Below are positions 46,218-55,130 of a stretch of 64,000 nucleotides of DNA, in pieces. Below the pieces are notes generated by a model that was given only the letters and a program-made list of their open reading frames with translations, made no database searches and was not told the DNA's origin. The DNA is taken from NCBI GenBank assembly GCA_963818445.1, contig CAWFSG010000001.1, positions 434,001 to 498,000 of the forward strand, in the 5' to 3' direction. This DNA is from Prado023 sp963818445. GTDB lineage: Bacteria; Actinomycetota; Actinomycetes; S36-B12; CAIYMF01. The position numbers and the translations under genes were made by a program. The number at the start of each line of letters is the position of its first letter. Position 1 is the stretch's first letter.

Positions 46218-48897
46218 GCCTCGACCAGATGGACTCCGCCGAGATCCGCCGGCGGTTCCTGGACTTCTTCTCCACCCGGGGCCACACGCCCGTCCCCAGC
46301 GCGAGCCTGCTCCTCGACGACCCGACCCTGCTGTTCGTCAACGCCGGCATGGTCCCGTTCAAGCCCTACTTCCTCGGCCAGGCCACCCCGCCCTACCCGC
46401 GGGCGACCAGCGTGCAGAAGTGCGTGCGGACCCTGGACATCGAGGAGGTCGGGAAGACCACCCGCCACGCCTCCTTCTTCCAGATGGCCGGCAACTTCTC
46501 CTTCGGCGACTACTTCAAGGCGGCGCGATCCCGCTGGCGTGGGAGCTGCTCACCGGATCGGTGTCCAACGGGGGCTACGGCTTCCCCGAGGAGAAGCTCT
46601 GGGTCACGGTCCTCGGCGACGACGAGGAGGCCATCGACATCTGGCACACGATCGCCGGCGTGCCGATGGAGCGCATCCAGCGTCGCGGGCTCAAGGACAA
46701 CTACTGGCACATGGGCGTGCCGGGCCCCGGCGGCCCGTGCTCGGAGATCTACTTCGACCGCGGCCCCGAGCACGGCCCGGAGGGCGGTCCGGAGGCCGAC
46801 GAGGACCGCTACCTCGAGGTCTGGAACCTGGTCTTCATGCAGTCCGAGCTCGGCGAGGTGCGCACCAAGGTCGACTTCGACATCCGGGGGGACCTGCCGA
46901 ACAAGAACATCGACACCGGCATGGGCCTCGAGCGCATGGCCGCCCTGCTGCAGGGCGTGGAGAACATCTACGAGATCGACACCACGAAGCACATCCTCGA
47001 CCGGGCGATGGCGCTGTCCGGGGCTGCGTACGGCAAGGTGCACAAGACCGACGTCGACCTGCGCGTGGTGGCCGACCACGCCCGCACCTGCGCGTTCCTG
47101 ATCGGCGACGGCGTCCTGCCGGGCAACGAGGGCCGTGGCTACGTCCTGCGCCGGATCATGCGTCGCGTCGTGCAGAAGATGCGCCTGCTGGGCGCCCACG
47201 ACCCGTCGATGGGCGAACTGGTCGGGGCGGCGATCGAGGCGATGGGCCCGCAGTACCCGGAACTGGTCGACGCCGCCGGGCGGATCACGTCGATCGCCGT
47301 CGGTGAGGAGGCCTCCTTCCTGGAGACCCTCGGCCGCGGCACGACCCTGCTGGACACGGCCGTCACCAAGGTGAAGTCCTCCGGCGCCACGGTCCTGCCC
47401 GGTGACCAGGTGTTCGCCCTGCACGACACCTACGGCTTCCCGTTCGAGATCACCCTCGAGATGGCCACCGAGGCCGGTGTCGAGGTCGACGAGGCGGGCT
47501 TCCGGCGCCTGATGAACGAGCAGAAGGAGCGCGCGAAGGCCGACGCCCGCGTGCGCAAGGCCGGGCTGACCCCGGCGACGGTCTACCGCGAGGTGATGGA
47601 CTCCTCGGGCGTCACCGACTTCACCGGCTACACCGAGGTGGTCAGCGAGGGCACCCTGCGGGGCCTGCTCGTCGACGGCCAGTCGGTGCCGGCGGCCGGG
47701 CCGGGGGAGCACGTCGAGGCGATCCTGGACCGCACGCCCTTCTACGCCGAGGGGGGCGGCCAGATCGGCGACCAGGGCCTGATCCGCCTGGCTGACGGGA
47801 CGCTGCTGGAGGTCTACGACGTCCAGCAGCCGGTGCCCGGGCTGTTCGTCCACCGCGCGACCGTCGCCGACGGCCAGGCGGAGGTGGGCGTGGGCGCGAT
47901 CGGCGAGGTCGACATCCCACGGCGCCTGGCGATCTCGCGTGCCCACACCGCGACGCACATGATCCACAAGGCGTTCCGCGAGATCCTCGGTGAGACGGCG
48001 ACGCAGATGGGCTCGGAGAACTCGCCGGGGCGGCTGCGCTTCGACTTCCCGAACCCCGCGCCGGTCCCGGCCTCGGTGATGAACGACGTCGAGGACCGCG
48101 TCAACACCCTGCTGCTCGACGACCTCGAGGTCACCGCGCAGTACATGAGCCAGGACGACGCCCGGGCGATCGGCGCGATGGCGCTGTTCGGCGAGAAGTA
48201 CGGCGACAGCGTGCGCGTGGTCTCGGTCGGCGACTGGGCGCGCGAGCTGTGCGGCGGCACCCACACGGCCCGCTCCGGGCAGCTCGGCGTGGTCAAGTTC
48301 CTCTCGGAGGCCTCGATCGGCTCCGGCGTGCGCCGCATCGAGGCCCTCGTCGGCGCCGACGCCTACCGGCACCTGGCCCGCGAGCACATCCTGGTCAACA
48401 ACCTCTCGCAGATGGTCAAGGCGCGGCCCGAGGAGCTGACCGACCGGATCGGCGGGCTGCTCGAGAAGCTCAAGGAGGCTGAGTCCACGATCGCGAAGAT
48501 GCGCAAGATCGCGGTCATGGCCAACGTCGAGGGCACGATCGGCACGCGCTACGACATCGGCGGCGCCCGGGTGTGGACCTACTCCCTGCCCGAGGGATCC
48601 ACCGGTGCCGACCTGAGGGAGGCGACCAACGCCGCCCTGCAGATCACTGCGACCGAGGTCCCCGTCGTGCTGGTCGGTGCCGCGGTCGATGGCGCGAAGG
48701 TCTCGCTGCTGGTCACTGTCAACGCGATCGGGCAGAAGACCGGGCTGAGCGCCAAGGACATCCTGGCCGCAGCGCTTCCAGCCGTGGACGGTCGTGGTGG
48801 CGGCAAGCCCGACACCGCCCAGGGCGGCGGTTCCCGGCCCGAGGGCGTCGAGGCTGCGCTGCTGGCCGCCCGCGAGTACCTGGCGGCGCGCGCATAG
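46214..48897 (+). pseudogene. alaS: Alanyl-tRNA synthetase, reading frame broken by one missing base
   Basis: The 5' frame gives the start of the class II catalytic domain (RRRFLDFFSTRGHTPVPSASLL, FVNAGMVPFKPYFLG, TTRHASFFQMAGNFSFGDYFK). The continuation GAIPLAWELLTGSVSNGGY is one frame away. Adding one base near 46520-46522 restores 894 residues, the normal AlaRS size. The editing domain has HTATHMIHKAFREILG and the CGGTH motif, and a C-terminal DHHA1-like domain follows. All other parts are intact, so a sequence error in this essential gene is likely. The stop overlaps the ruvX start. Confidence 0.9.
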
Positions 48898-49349
48898 TGC
48901 GCCCGGGCGTCCGGATCGGGATCGACGTCGGATCCGTGCGGATCGGCGTCGCGCGCACCGACCCGTCCGGCCTGCTGGCCGTGCCGGTGGAGACCGTGGC
49001 GCGCGGGGAGGGGGACCTCACGCGGATCGCCGGGATCGTCGCGGAGCACGAGGCCGTCGAGGTCGTCGTCGGCCTGCCGCTGTCGATGTCGGGCAAGCCC
49101 GGCCAGGCGGCCGCTGTGGCGCGGGAGTTCGCCGTTGCGCTGGTGCCCGTCGTGGCGCCGGTCCCGGTGCGACTGGTCGACGAGCGGCTGTCCACGGTCT
49201 CTGCCACGCGGGACCTGCGGGCAGCAGGGCGGACGTCGCGGACGAGTCGCGCCGTCGTGGATCAAGCGGCTGCCGTGGTGATCGTCCAATACGCTGTCGA
49301 CAGTGAGCGCGCGACCGGCGTCGCGCCCGGGACCCTCGTTCAGGAGTGA
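48897..49349 (+). CDS. ruvX: Putative pre-16S rRNA nuclease (YqgF/RuvX)
   Basis: A 150-residue RNase H-like protein of the YqgF family, involved in 16S rRNA 5'-end maturation. The family blocks GIDVGSVRIGVARTD, VVVGLPLSMSG and VRLVDERLSTVSA are present, with the acidic residues D and E at the expected places. GTG 48897 overlaps the alaS stop (TAGTG). The C-terminal VVDQAAAVVIVQYAVDS is the closing helix. mltG follows after one base. Confidence 0.92.
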   Translation: MRPGVRIGIDVGSVRIGVARTDPSGLLAVPVETVARGEGDLTRIAGIVAEHEAVEVVVGLPLSMSGKPGQAAAVAREFAVALVPVVAPVPVRLVDERLSTVSATRDLRAAGRTSRTSRAVVDQAAAVVIVQYAVDSERATGVAPGTLVQE

Positions 49350-49350
49350 G

Positions 49351-50472
49351 ATGAGCAACCTCGGCCTGCAGATGTCGTCGGACAGCCGCCCGCCCGAGGG
49401 CCCGAGGCACCGCGGTCGCTCCTGGATCGCGATCCTGCTGAGCCTCGGCGTCCTGGCGATGATCGGCCTGGGCGTCAAGTTCGCCATCGAGAACATCCCC
49501 GACTTCGGGGGGCCGGCTGACTACGTCGGCGAGGGGACGGACCCGGTCGAGGCGAGGGTCGAGGACGGCCAGACCCTCACGGAGATCGGGCGCACCCTCA
49601 AGGCCCTGGGCGTCGTGGCGTCCGTGGATGCATGGCTGGACGCAGCGGCCAAGGAGCCCAAGACGAAGCTCATCGGCCCCGGCGTCTATGACATGCGCAA
49701 GGAGATGAGTGCCGCGGCGGCCGTGGACCGCATGGTGGACCCGGAGGCACGGATCACCGACAAGCTGCTCCTGCGGGAGGGGCTGCGGTTCACGCAGAGC
49801 ATCGAGACCATCTCCGAGGCGACCGGGATCTCGAAGAAGAAGCTGGTGGCGGCCTCGGAGGGCGGCAAGATCGGGCTGCCCAAGTACGCCGACGACAACG
49901 CCGAGGGCTACCTGTTCCCCGCCACCTACGAGCTGGAGAAGGGTGAGTCGGCCACCGACGTCCTGACCCGACTGGTGGACCGCTGGGAGGAGTCGGCGAC
50001 GACCCTGGACCTCGAGGGGCGTGCGAAGGAGAACGGCGTGACGCCCTACGAGGCGATGATCATCGCCAGCCTCGTGCAGGCTGAGGGCCACCCCGACGAC
50101 TTCGACAAGGTGGCGCGGGTCATCTACAACCGCCTCGACGAGGCCACGTGGGGCGGTACCTACGGCTACCTGCAGATGGACGCCACGGTCAACTACGCCC
50201 TGGACAAGTCGGAGATCAACCTGACCACCGAGGAACTTCAGAACACGGAGTCCCCGTACAACACCTACAAGTACCAGGGCCTGCCTCCCACCCCCATCAA
50301 CTCGCCCGGCGAGGCAGCAATCGAGGCGGCGCTGAACCCCGCTGACGGGTCATGGTTGTGGTACGTGACCGTGAATCCGGACACGGGCGAGACGAAGTTC
50401 ACCGACAACTACGACGAGTTCCTGGGCTTCAAGTCCGAGCTGTCGGAGTGGCTCGCAGCGAACCCGCAGTGA
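49351..50472 (+). CDS. mltG: Endolytic murein transglycosylase MltG
   Basis: A 373-residue membrane-bound enzyme that cleaves nascent peptidoglycan. One transmembrane helix (SWIAILLSLGVLAMIGLGV) is followed by a LysM-like segment and the YceG domain with the blocks EGYLFPATYE, IIASLVQAEGHPDDFDKVARVIYNRL and GLPPTPINSPGEAAIEAALNP. The catalytic Glu is expected in QAEG; the position before it, often Glu, is Gln here. GGAG lies 8 bases before the ATG. The stop overlaps a GTG (GTGA at 50469) that is in frame with aroE. Confidence 0.92.
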   Translation: MSNLGLQMSSDSRPPEGPRHRGRSWIAILLSLGVLAMIGLGVKFAIENIPDFGGPADYVGEGTDPVEARVEDGQTLTEIGRTLKALGVVASVDAWLDAAAKEPKTKLIGPGVYDMRKEMSAAAAVDRMVDPEARITDKLLLREGLRFTQSIETISEATGISKKKLVAASEGGKIGLPKYADDNAEGYLFPATYELEKGESATDVLTRLVDRWEESATTLDLEGRAKENGVTPYEAMIIASLVQAEGHPDDFDKVARVIYNRLDEATWGGTYGYLQMDATVNYALDKSEINLTTEELQNTESPYNTYKYQGLPPTPINSPGEAAIEAALNPADGSWLWYVTVNPDTGETKFTDNYDEFLGFKSELSEWLAANPQ

Positions 50473-50482
50473 GCGACGTGCC

Positions 50483-50518
50483 CTCCACCCCCCGCAACGC
50501 CTCCACCCCCCGCAACGC
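50483..50518 (+). repeat. Two tandem 18-base repeats between mltG and aroE
   Basis: CTCCACCCCCCGCAACGC occurs at 50483-50500 and 50501-50518, with a partial third copy (CTCCACC) following. In the aroE frame it encodes STPRNA units, if translated from the upstream GTG. Confidence 0.85.
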
Positions 50519-50531
50519 CTCCACCGGCGGT

Positions 50532-50580
50532 CAGACCCTCCCGTCCGGAACGGAGGATCTGAACCCAACCGGAGGGTCTG
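50532..50580 (+). promoter_or_regulatory. Inverted repeat that sequesters the aroE ribosome binding site
   Basis: CAGACCCTCC (50532-50541) is a perfect 10-base complement of GGAGGGTCTG (50571-50580), which contains the aroE Shine-Dalgarno sequence. The loop is 29 bases. If formed, the hairpin hides the site 2 bases before the ATG. A GTG at 50469 overlapping the mltG stop opens an in-frame path through this region, so ribosomes arriving from mltG could open the hairpin. Confidence 0.6.
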
Positions 50581-50582
50581 CG

Positions 50583-51428
50583 ATGACCGGGCGGCGCCGG
50601 GCTGCGGTGCTGGGCAGCCCGATCGCCCACAGCCTCTCGCCGGTGCTGCACCGTGCGGCGTACGCCCAGCTCGGGCTCGACTGGGCATACGACGCCATCG
50701 AGGTCGATTCGGCCGGGCTGCCCGCGTTCCTTGCGGGGTGCGGGCCGGAGTGGGCCGGGCTCTCGCTGACCATGCCGCTCAAGCGTGCGGTGCTGCCGTT
50801 GCTGGACAGCGCCAGTGAGATGGTCGAGGCGGTCGGTGCGGCCAACACCGTGGTCTTCACGCCCGAGGGGTTGGTCGGTCACAACACGGACGTCGTCGGG
50901 ATCATCGGGGCGCTGCGCGGGATCGGCGCACAACCCGGGCCGGCGATGGTGCTCGGTGGGGGAGCGACCGCAGCCTCCGCGCTGGCCGCGCTGGCAGCGC
51001 TGGGGTGTCCCAGCGCCGTGGTGTGCGCCCGGCGCCCGGAATCTGCTGCGGACCTCGTCGGGGTCGCCGACAGGCTCGGACTCGGGTTGGAGATCCACGG
51101 ATGGCCCGAGCGGCTCCCCTCCCGGCAGGAGGTCCCCATCGTGGTGTGCACGGCCCCGGCGGCCGCGGGGGCAGGGCTCGCGGGTGCGGTTGCCGACGGA
51201 CCCGGATGGCTGCTGGACGTCTCCTACGCACCGTGGCCGCCGGCGCTGGTCGCCGCCTGGGTCGCGGCGGGCGGTCGCGCGGTGGCCGGCGACGAGATGC
51301 TGCTGCTCCAGGCGGTCGAGCAGGTCCGGCTCATGACGGGGCTGGATCCCGAGGTCGAGACCATGCGAACGGCCTTGAGCGCTGAACTCGAATGGAGCAG
51401 AGCAACTCAAGCCGCCGAGGGCTCCTGA
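50583..51428 (+). CDS. aroE: Shikimate dehydrogenase
   Basis: A 281-residue NADPH-dependent enzyme of the shikimate pathway. The substrate site has GSPIAHSLSPVLHRAAY, the catalytic Lys in TMPLKRAV and the Asp in GHNTDVVG; the nucleotide loop is GGGATAASALAAL. The ATG at 50583 follows GGAGGG; an alternative GTG at 50469, overlapping the mltG stop, would add 38 low-complexity residues. The alaS-ruvX-mltG-aroE order matches Rv2555c-Rv2552c. Confidence 0.92.
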   Translation: MTGRRRAAVLGSPIAHSLSPVLHRAAYAQLGLDWAYDAIEVDSAGLPAFLAGCGPEWAGLSLTMPLKRAVLPLLDSASEMVEAVGAANTVVFTPEGLVGHNTDVVGIIGALRGIGAQPGPAMVLGGGATAASALAALAALGCPSAVVCARRPESAADLVGVADRLGLGLEIHGWPERLPSRQEVPIVVCTAPAAAGAGLAGAVADGPGWLLDVSYAPWPPALVAAWVAAGGRAVAGDEMLLLQAVEQVRLMTGLDPEVETMRTALSAELEWSRATQAAEGS

Positions 51429-51571
51429 CGATTCACCAGCCGAGGAGTGGGGCTGGCCCACGCCTATGCATCCGGTGAGGGTTCCATGGAGTTGGTGGCG
51501 ATGCTGAGCGTTGAGCTCACGCACGCCGACGCCCCGTGGGCCATCCCGGGCACCCCAGGAGGGCCGACGCC

Positions 51572-53296
51572 ATGACGACCAACCTCTCCGGAAGCTTGTC
51601 CGAGTTCAGCCTCGCCGAGGTGCTGTCCCTGCTCGGCATGGGCGGGCGCACCGCGCGGATGCAGGTGACCTCGCCTGGTGCCGTGGGCACCGTGCACCTG
51701 GTGGACGGCCGGATCTCCTCAGCGACCGCGGACAGCGCCCGTGCGGGCCTGCTGCGCGGGCTGGTCGCGGCGCTCCCGGTGCCGGCCGATGACCTTGCCG
51801 TGGCCCTGCAGTCCGAGGATCCGGTCCGGGCGCTCGTCGAGTCCGGCGTGGTGGACCGTGACGCCGCCCAGCAGGTGGCGTCCGAGATCTGCACCGAGGC
51901 GGTCGGCGAGATGCTCGACTGGGCCTCGGGGGAGTTCGCCGTGTGGGTCGGGTCGCAGGACCCGTCAGACATCGGGGTGCGTCTCGACGTCGACGCCGTG
52001 GTCAGCGCCGCGCGGGAGCGGGCCCAGGAGTGGCACGACCTGCGCGCTGCCCTGCCCGGCTCCGACAGCGTCCTGGCCCTTGCGCCGAGCGTGGACCACG
52101 CCCCGGTCGTCGACACCGAGGACTGGGCCGTGCTTGCCCGCGTGGATGGGCGGCGGACCCTGGCGGAGGTCCTCGCTGCCATGGGCGCCTCGCCGTTGGC
52201 CGCAGGCAATCGCCTCGTCCAGCTGATGGGTCGCGGGCTGGTGGCCGTGCAGGTCGGCGGCGGCGATGCCGAGCAGGAGCGGACCAACCACATGCTGGAC
52301 GCCTTCGACTCCGGGGGACCCGTTGAGGACGTGATCGAGGTCGCGGTGGCTGCGGAGCCCGCGTTCGTGCCCGACGTCCATGACCTGTTCGTCACCGAGC
52401 CGGAGGCCGTGGAGGAGTGGCAGGTGGCTGCCGCGGATGCATGGACCGTCTCGGAGATGGAGCCAGGCTTCGATGCCGAGCCCGTACCGGATCCGTCGCC
52501 GGCCGTCGCCCCAGCGCCGGTCGAGGCCCAGGTCGAGGAGTGGCCAGCGGTCAATGAGTGGTCGGCGCTGGTCGCCCCTGAGTTCCCTGCTGGCCCGGAG
52601 GCGGTGCTCACCCAGAGCTTTCCGGCGGCGCTCGAGTCGCCCGCCTACGACCTTGAGCCGGTGGGATTCGCCGCCGAGCCCGTGACCTTCGAGGTGGTCG
52701 GTCCGACGTACGAGCCGGAGTCAGTGCCCTTCGAGTCCCAGCCGGTGTCGTTCGAGAGCCCGGCCTACGACCTCGATCCTGAGGCGTCCGAGGAGGTGCC
52801 CGTCACCTTCGACCTGGCGCCCGTCGCCGAGCCGGTGGCCGAGTCGTTCGCGTGGTCGCCGTGGGCGCAGGAGATGGGCCTCGGCGAGGCCCCGGTTGTG
52901 CCCGCTGCTGCCGAGCCCTTCCCCGCAAGCGGCTTCGCGGACATGGTCGAGGATGCCGGTGGCCATGGCCACACCGACGCGTTCCCCGTGCCGCAGGCGC
53001 CCGTCGCGAACGTCGAGGAGGGCTCGTACCCCGTGGTTGAGCTCACCCCCGACTACCCCGTCGTCGACGAGGTCGCGCAGTTCGTGCCGCAGCCGCGGGA
53101 TCCCGGCGACAGCGTTGCTGATCCGACGGCGTATGCCGAGGTCGTGGGTGCCCACGCGGCAGACGCGGAGTTCGCCACCGCCCAGGAGGCGGCTGCCGTT
53201 CCCGTTGAGGCCGCCGGGGGACAGGCGGAGTCGGGTCCTGACCTCTTGGCCGGAGGCCTGCTCGCCCACCTGATGTCCAGCGTCCGAGGACTGTGA
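51572..53296 (+). CDS. DUF4388 domain protein with a long acidic tail, next to pilB
   Basis: A 574-residue protein. Residues 1-110 are a DUF4388 domain (LSEFSLAEVLSLLGMGGRTARMQV, VHLVDGRISSA), often found in actinobacterial and deltaproteobacterial signalling or gliding proteins. To about residue 250 the chain stays globular, including a winged-helix-like region with VDGRRTLAEVLAAMG. From 260 on it is acidic and Pro/Val/Phe-rich, with recurring SPAYDL(E/D)P and PVTF(E/D) pieces, and ends in an amphipathic LLAGGLLAHLMSSVRGL. AGGAGG lies before the ATG. As first gene of the pilus cluster it may regulate or scaffold PilB; this is inferred from position. Confidence 0.8.
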   Translation: MTTNLSGSLSEFSLAEVLSLLGMGGRTARMQVTSPGAVGTVHLVDGRISSATADSARAGLLRGLVAALPVPADDLAVALQSEDPVRALVESGVVDRDAAQQVASEICTEAVGEMLDWASGEFAVWVGSQDPSDIGVRLDVDAVVSAARERAQEWHDLRAALPGSDSVLALAPSVDHAPVVDTEDWAVLARVDGRRTLAEVLAAMGASPLAAGNRLVQLMGRGLVAVQVGGGDAEQERTNHMLDAFDSGGPVEDVIEVAVAAEPAFVPDVHDLFVTEPEAVEEWQVAAADAWTVSEMEPGFDAEPVPDPSPAVAPAPVEAQVEEWPAVNEWSALVAPEFPAGPEAVLTQSFPAALESPAYDLEPVGFAAEPVTFEVVGPTYEPESVPFESQPVSFESPAYDLDPEASEEVPVTFDLAPVAEPVAESFAWSPWAQEMGLGEAPVVPAAAEPFPASGFADMVEDAGGHGHTDAFPVPQAPVANVEEGSYPVVELTPDYPVVDEVAQFVPQPRDPGDSVADPTAYAEVVGAHAADAEFATAQEAAAVPVEAAGGQAESGPDLLAGGLLAHLMSSVRGL

Positions 53297-53369
53297 TGGC
53301 TGGGCCGCCCGCAGGGGTGGCCCGGGGCCCGGCACCGGAGATGCGGGGACCCGCGGGGGAGCGTGGGCC

Positions 53370-55037
53370 GTGAAGCAGTTGGGAGACGTCCTGCTCGAGC
53401 GTGGCCTGGCCACGCCCGAACAGGTCTATGAAGCCGGGCAGGAGCAGCGCCGGGTCGGGCGCAGCATGGGTCGGGTCCTGGTCGACCAGGGCGTGATCAG
53501 CGAGGCCGACCTGGTGCGGGCGCTGGCCGCCCAGATCGGCCTGGACTACGTCGACCTCGGCGACGCCCTGATCGACCCCTCGGCGACTGCGCTGGTCCCG
53601 GGCGCTGTGTGCCGGCGGCACATGCTCGTCCCGGTGCGCTTCGTCGAGGGCAAGCTCGTCATCGCCATGGCCGACCCCGCGAACGTCATCGCGCTGGACG
53701 ACGTCCGCTCGATCGCCAAGGTCGACCTCAAGCCGGTCGTGTCCACGCGCGGCGACGTCATGGCGGCGATCGCCCGTGCCTACCGGGCCGGCGACGAGCT
53801 CGACAGCCTCAGCACGGCCATCGAGGTCCGCAACACCGACGAGGAGGACCTGACCCGGATCAAGGAGGTCGTCGAGGAAGCCCCGATCGTCAAGTTCGTG
53901 AACCTGCTGATCACCCAGGGGATCCAGGACGGCGCCTCGGACATCCACATCGAGCCGGCAGAGCACGACCTGCGCGTGCGCTTCCGCATCGACGGCGTGC
54001 TGCACGAGATGATGCGCTCGCCGAAGTCGATCCAGTCCGGGGTCACGAGCCGCCTGAAGATCATGGCCGACATCAACATCGCCGAGCGACGGATCCCCCA
54101 GGACGGGCGTCTGTCGGTGAATGCCTACGGCCGCAAAGTGGACCTGCGCGTGGCCACCCTGCCCACGGTGTGGGGCGAGAAGGTCGTCATGCGCATCCTG
54201 GACAACTCCACCGCGATGCTGGACCTCAAGGACCTCGGGTTCACCGGCGGCAACTTCGACCGGTACCAGACCAGCTACCTCAAGCCCTACGGGATGATCC
54301 TGGTGACCGGGCCGACCGGGTCCGGCAAGTCGACGACGCTGTACTCGACGCTGCACCAGATCAACAAGCCCGAGGTGAACATCATCACCGTCGAGGACCC
54401 GGTCGAGTACCGACTCCCGGGGATCAACCAGGTGCAGACCAACGCGAAGGCCGGGCTGACGTTCGCCGCCGCGCTGCGGTCCATCCTGCGCGCGGACCCC
54501 GATGTGGTCCTGATCGGCGAGATCCGCGACCACGAGACCGCCCAGATCGCCATCGAGGCCTCGCTGACCGGCCACCTCGTGCTGGCCACGCTGCACACCA
54601 ACGACGCCCCGTCGGCGGTGACCCGCCTGATCGAGATGGGGATCGAGCCGTTCCTCGTCGGGTCGGCGCTGGACTGCGTGCTGGCCCAGCGGCTGGCCCG
54701 GCGGCTGTGCAGCAAGTGCAAGGAGCCGTACACGCCGACGCCGGAGACGCTGGTCGCTGCTCGGTACCCGTGGAACCCCGAGGAGCCGGTGCCGACGCTG
54801 TACCGGGCAGTCGGGTGCGGTGCGTGCGCCAGGACCGGGTACAAGGGGCGGCTCGCGCTGCACGAGGTGATGAGCGTGAGCGAGGCCGTCGAGCAGCTGA
54901 CGGTGGAGCGGGCGTCGTCGGCGGCGATCGAGAACGTCGCGCACGCTGAGGGCATGGTCTCGCTGCGCCTGGATGGGATGCACAAGGTGAGCGAGGGGAT
55001 CACGTCGCTGGACGAGATCCTGCGCGTGGTGGTGTGA
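53370..55037 (+). CDS. pilB: Type IV pilus assembly ATPase PilB
   Basis: A 555-residue GspE/PilB motor for pilus extension. Residues 1-110 are the MshEN-type N-terminal domain (LGDVLLERGLATPEQVYEA), which can bind cyclic di-GMP in some members. The ATPase has Walker A GPTGSGKST starting near residue 314, the Asp box GEIRDHETAQ, the His box LATLHTNDA, and a zinc site formed by CSKCKEPY and GCGACARTGYKG. GTG 53370 follows GGGGGAG. It lies between the DUF4388 gene and pilT. Confidence 0.93.
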   Translation: MKQLGDVLLERGLATPEQVYEAGQEQRRVGRSMGRVLVDQGVISEADLVRALAAQIGLDYVDLGDALIDPSATALVPGAVCRRHMLVPVRFVEGKLVIAMADPANVIALDDVRSIAKVDLKPVVSTRGDVMAAIARAYRAGDELDSLSTAIEVRNTDEEDLTRIKEVVEEAPIVKFVNLLITQGIQDGASDIHIEPAEHDLRVRFRIDGVLHEMMRSPKSIQSGVTSRLKIMADINIAERRIPQDGRLSVNAYGRKVDLRVATLPTVWGEKVVMRILDNSTAMLDLKDLGFTGGNFDRYQTSYLKPYGMILVTGPTGSGKSTTLYSTLHQINKPEVNIITVEDPVEYRLPGINQVQTNAKAGLTFAAALRSILRADPDVVLIGEIRDHETAQIAIEASLTGHLVLATLHTNDAPSAVTRLIEMGIEPFLVGSALDCVLAQRLARRLCSKCKEPYTPTPETLVAARYPWNPEEPVPTLYRAVGCGACARTGYKGRLALHEVMSVSEAVEQLTVERASSAAIENVAHAEGMVSLRLDGMHKVSEGITSLDEILRVVV

Positions 55038-55090
55038 CGGTTGGGCCGCTGGCTCAAGTCGCCCGGTCCCTGACTCCGATGGACCACGCA

Positions 55091-55106
55091 GAGGGCGTAT
55101 GCCCTC
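55091..55106 (+). other. Small hairpin in the pilT leader
   Basis: GAGGGC-GTAT-GCCCTC forms a 6-bp stem 24 bases upstream of the pilT ATG. It could modulate translation or be chance. Confidence 0.3.
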
Positions 55107-55130
55107 ACAGCGTCGACGCGCGGAGGGATC

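Noticed and set aside
50483..50518. Two 18-base repeats as iterons or a CRISPR fragment
   Set aside because: Only two full copies without spacers, and no replication or cas genes nearby.
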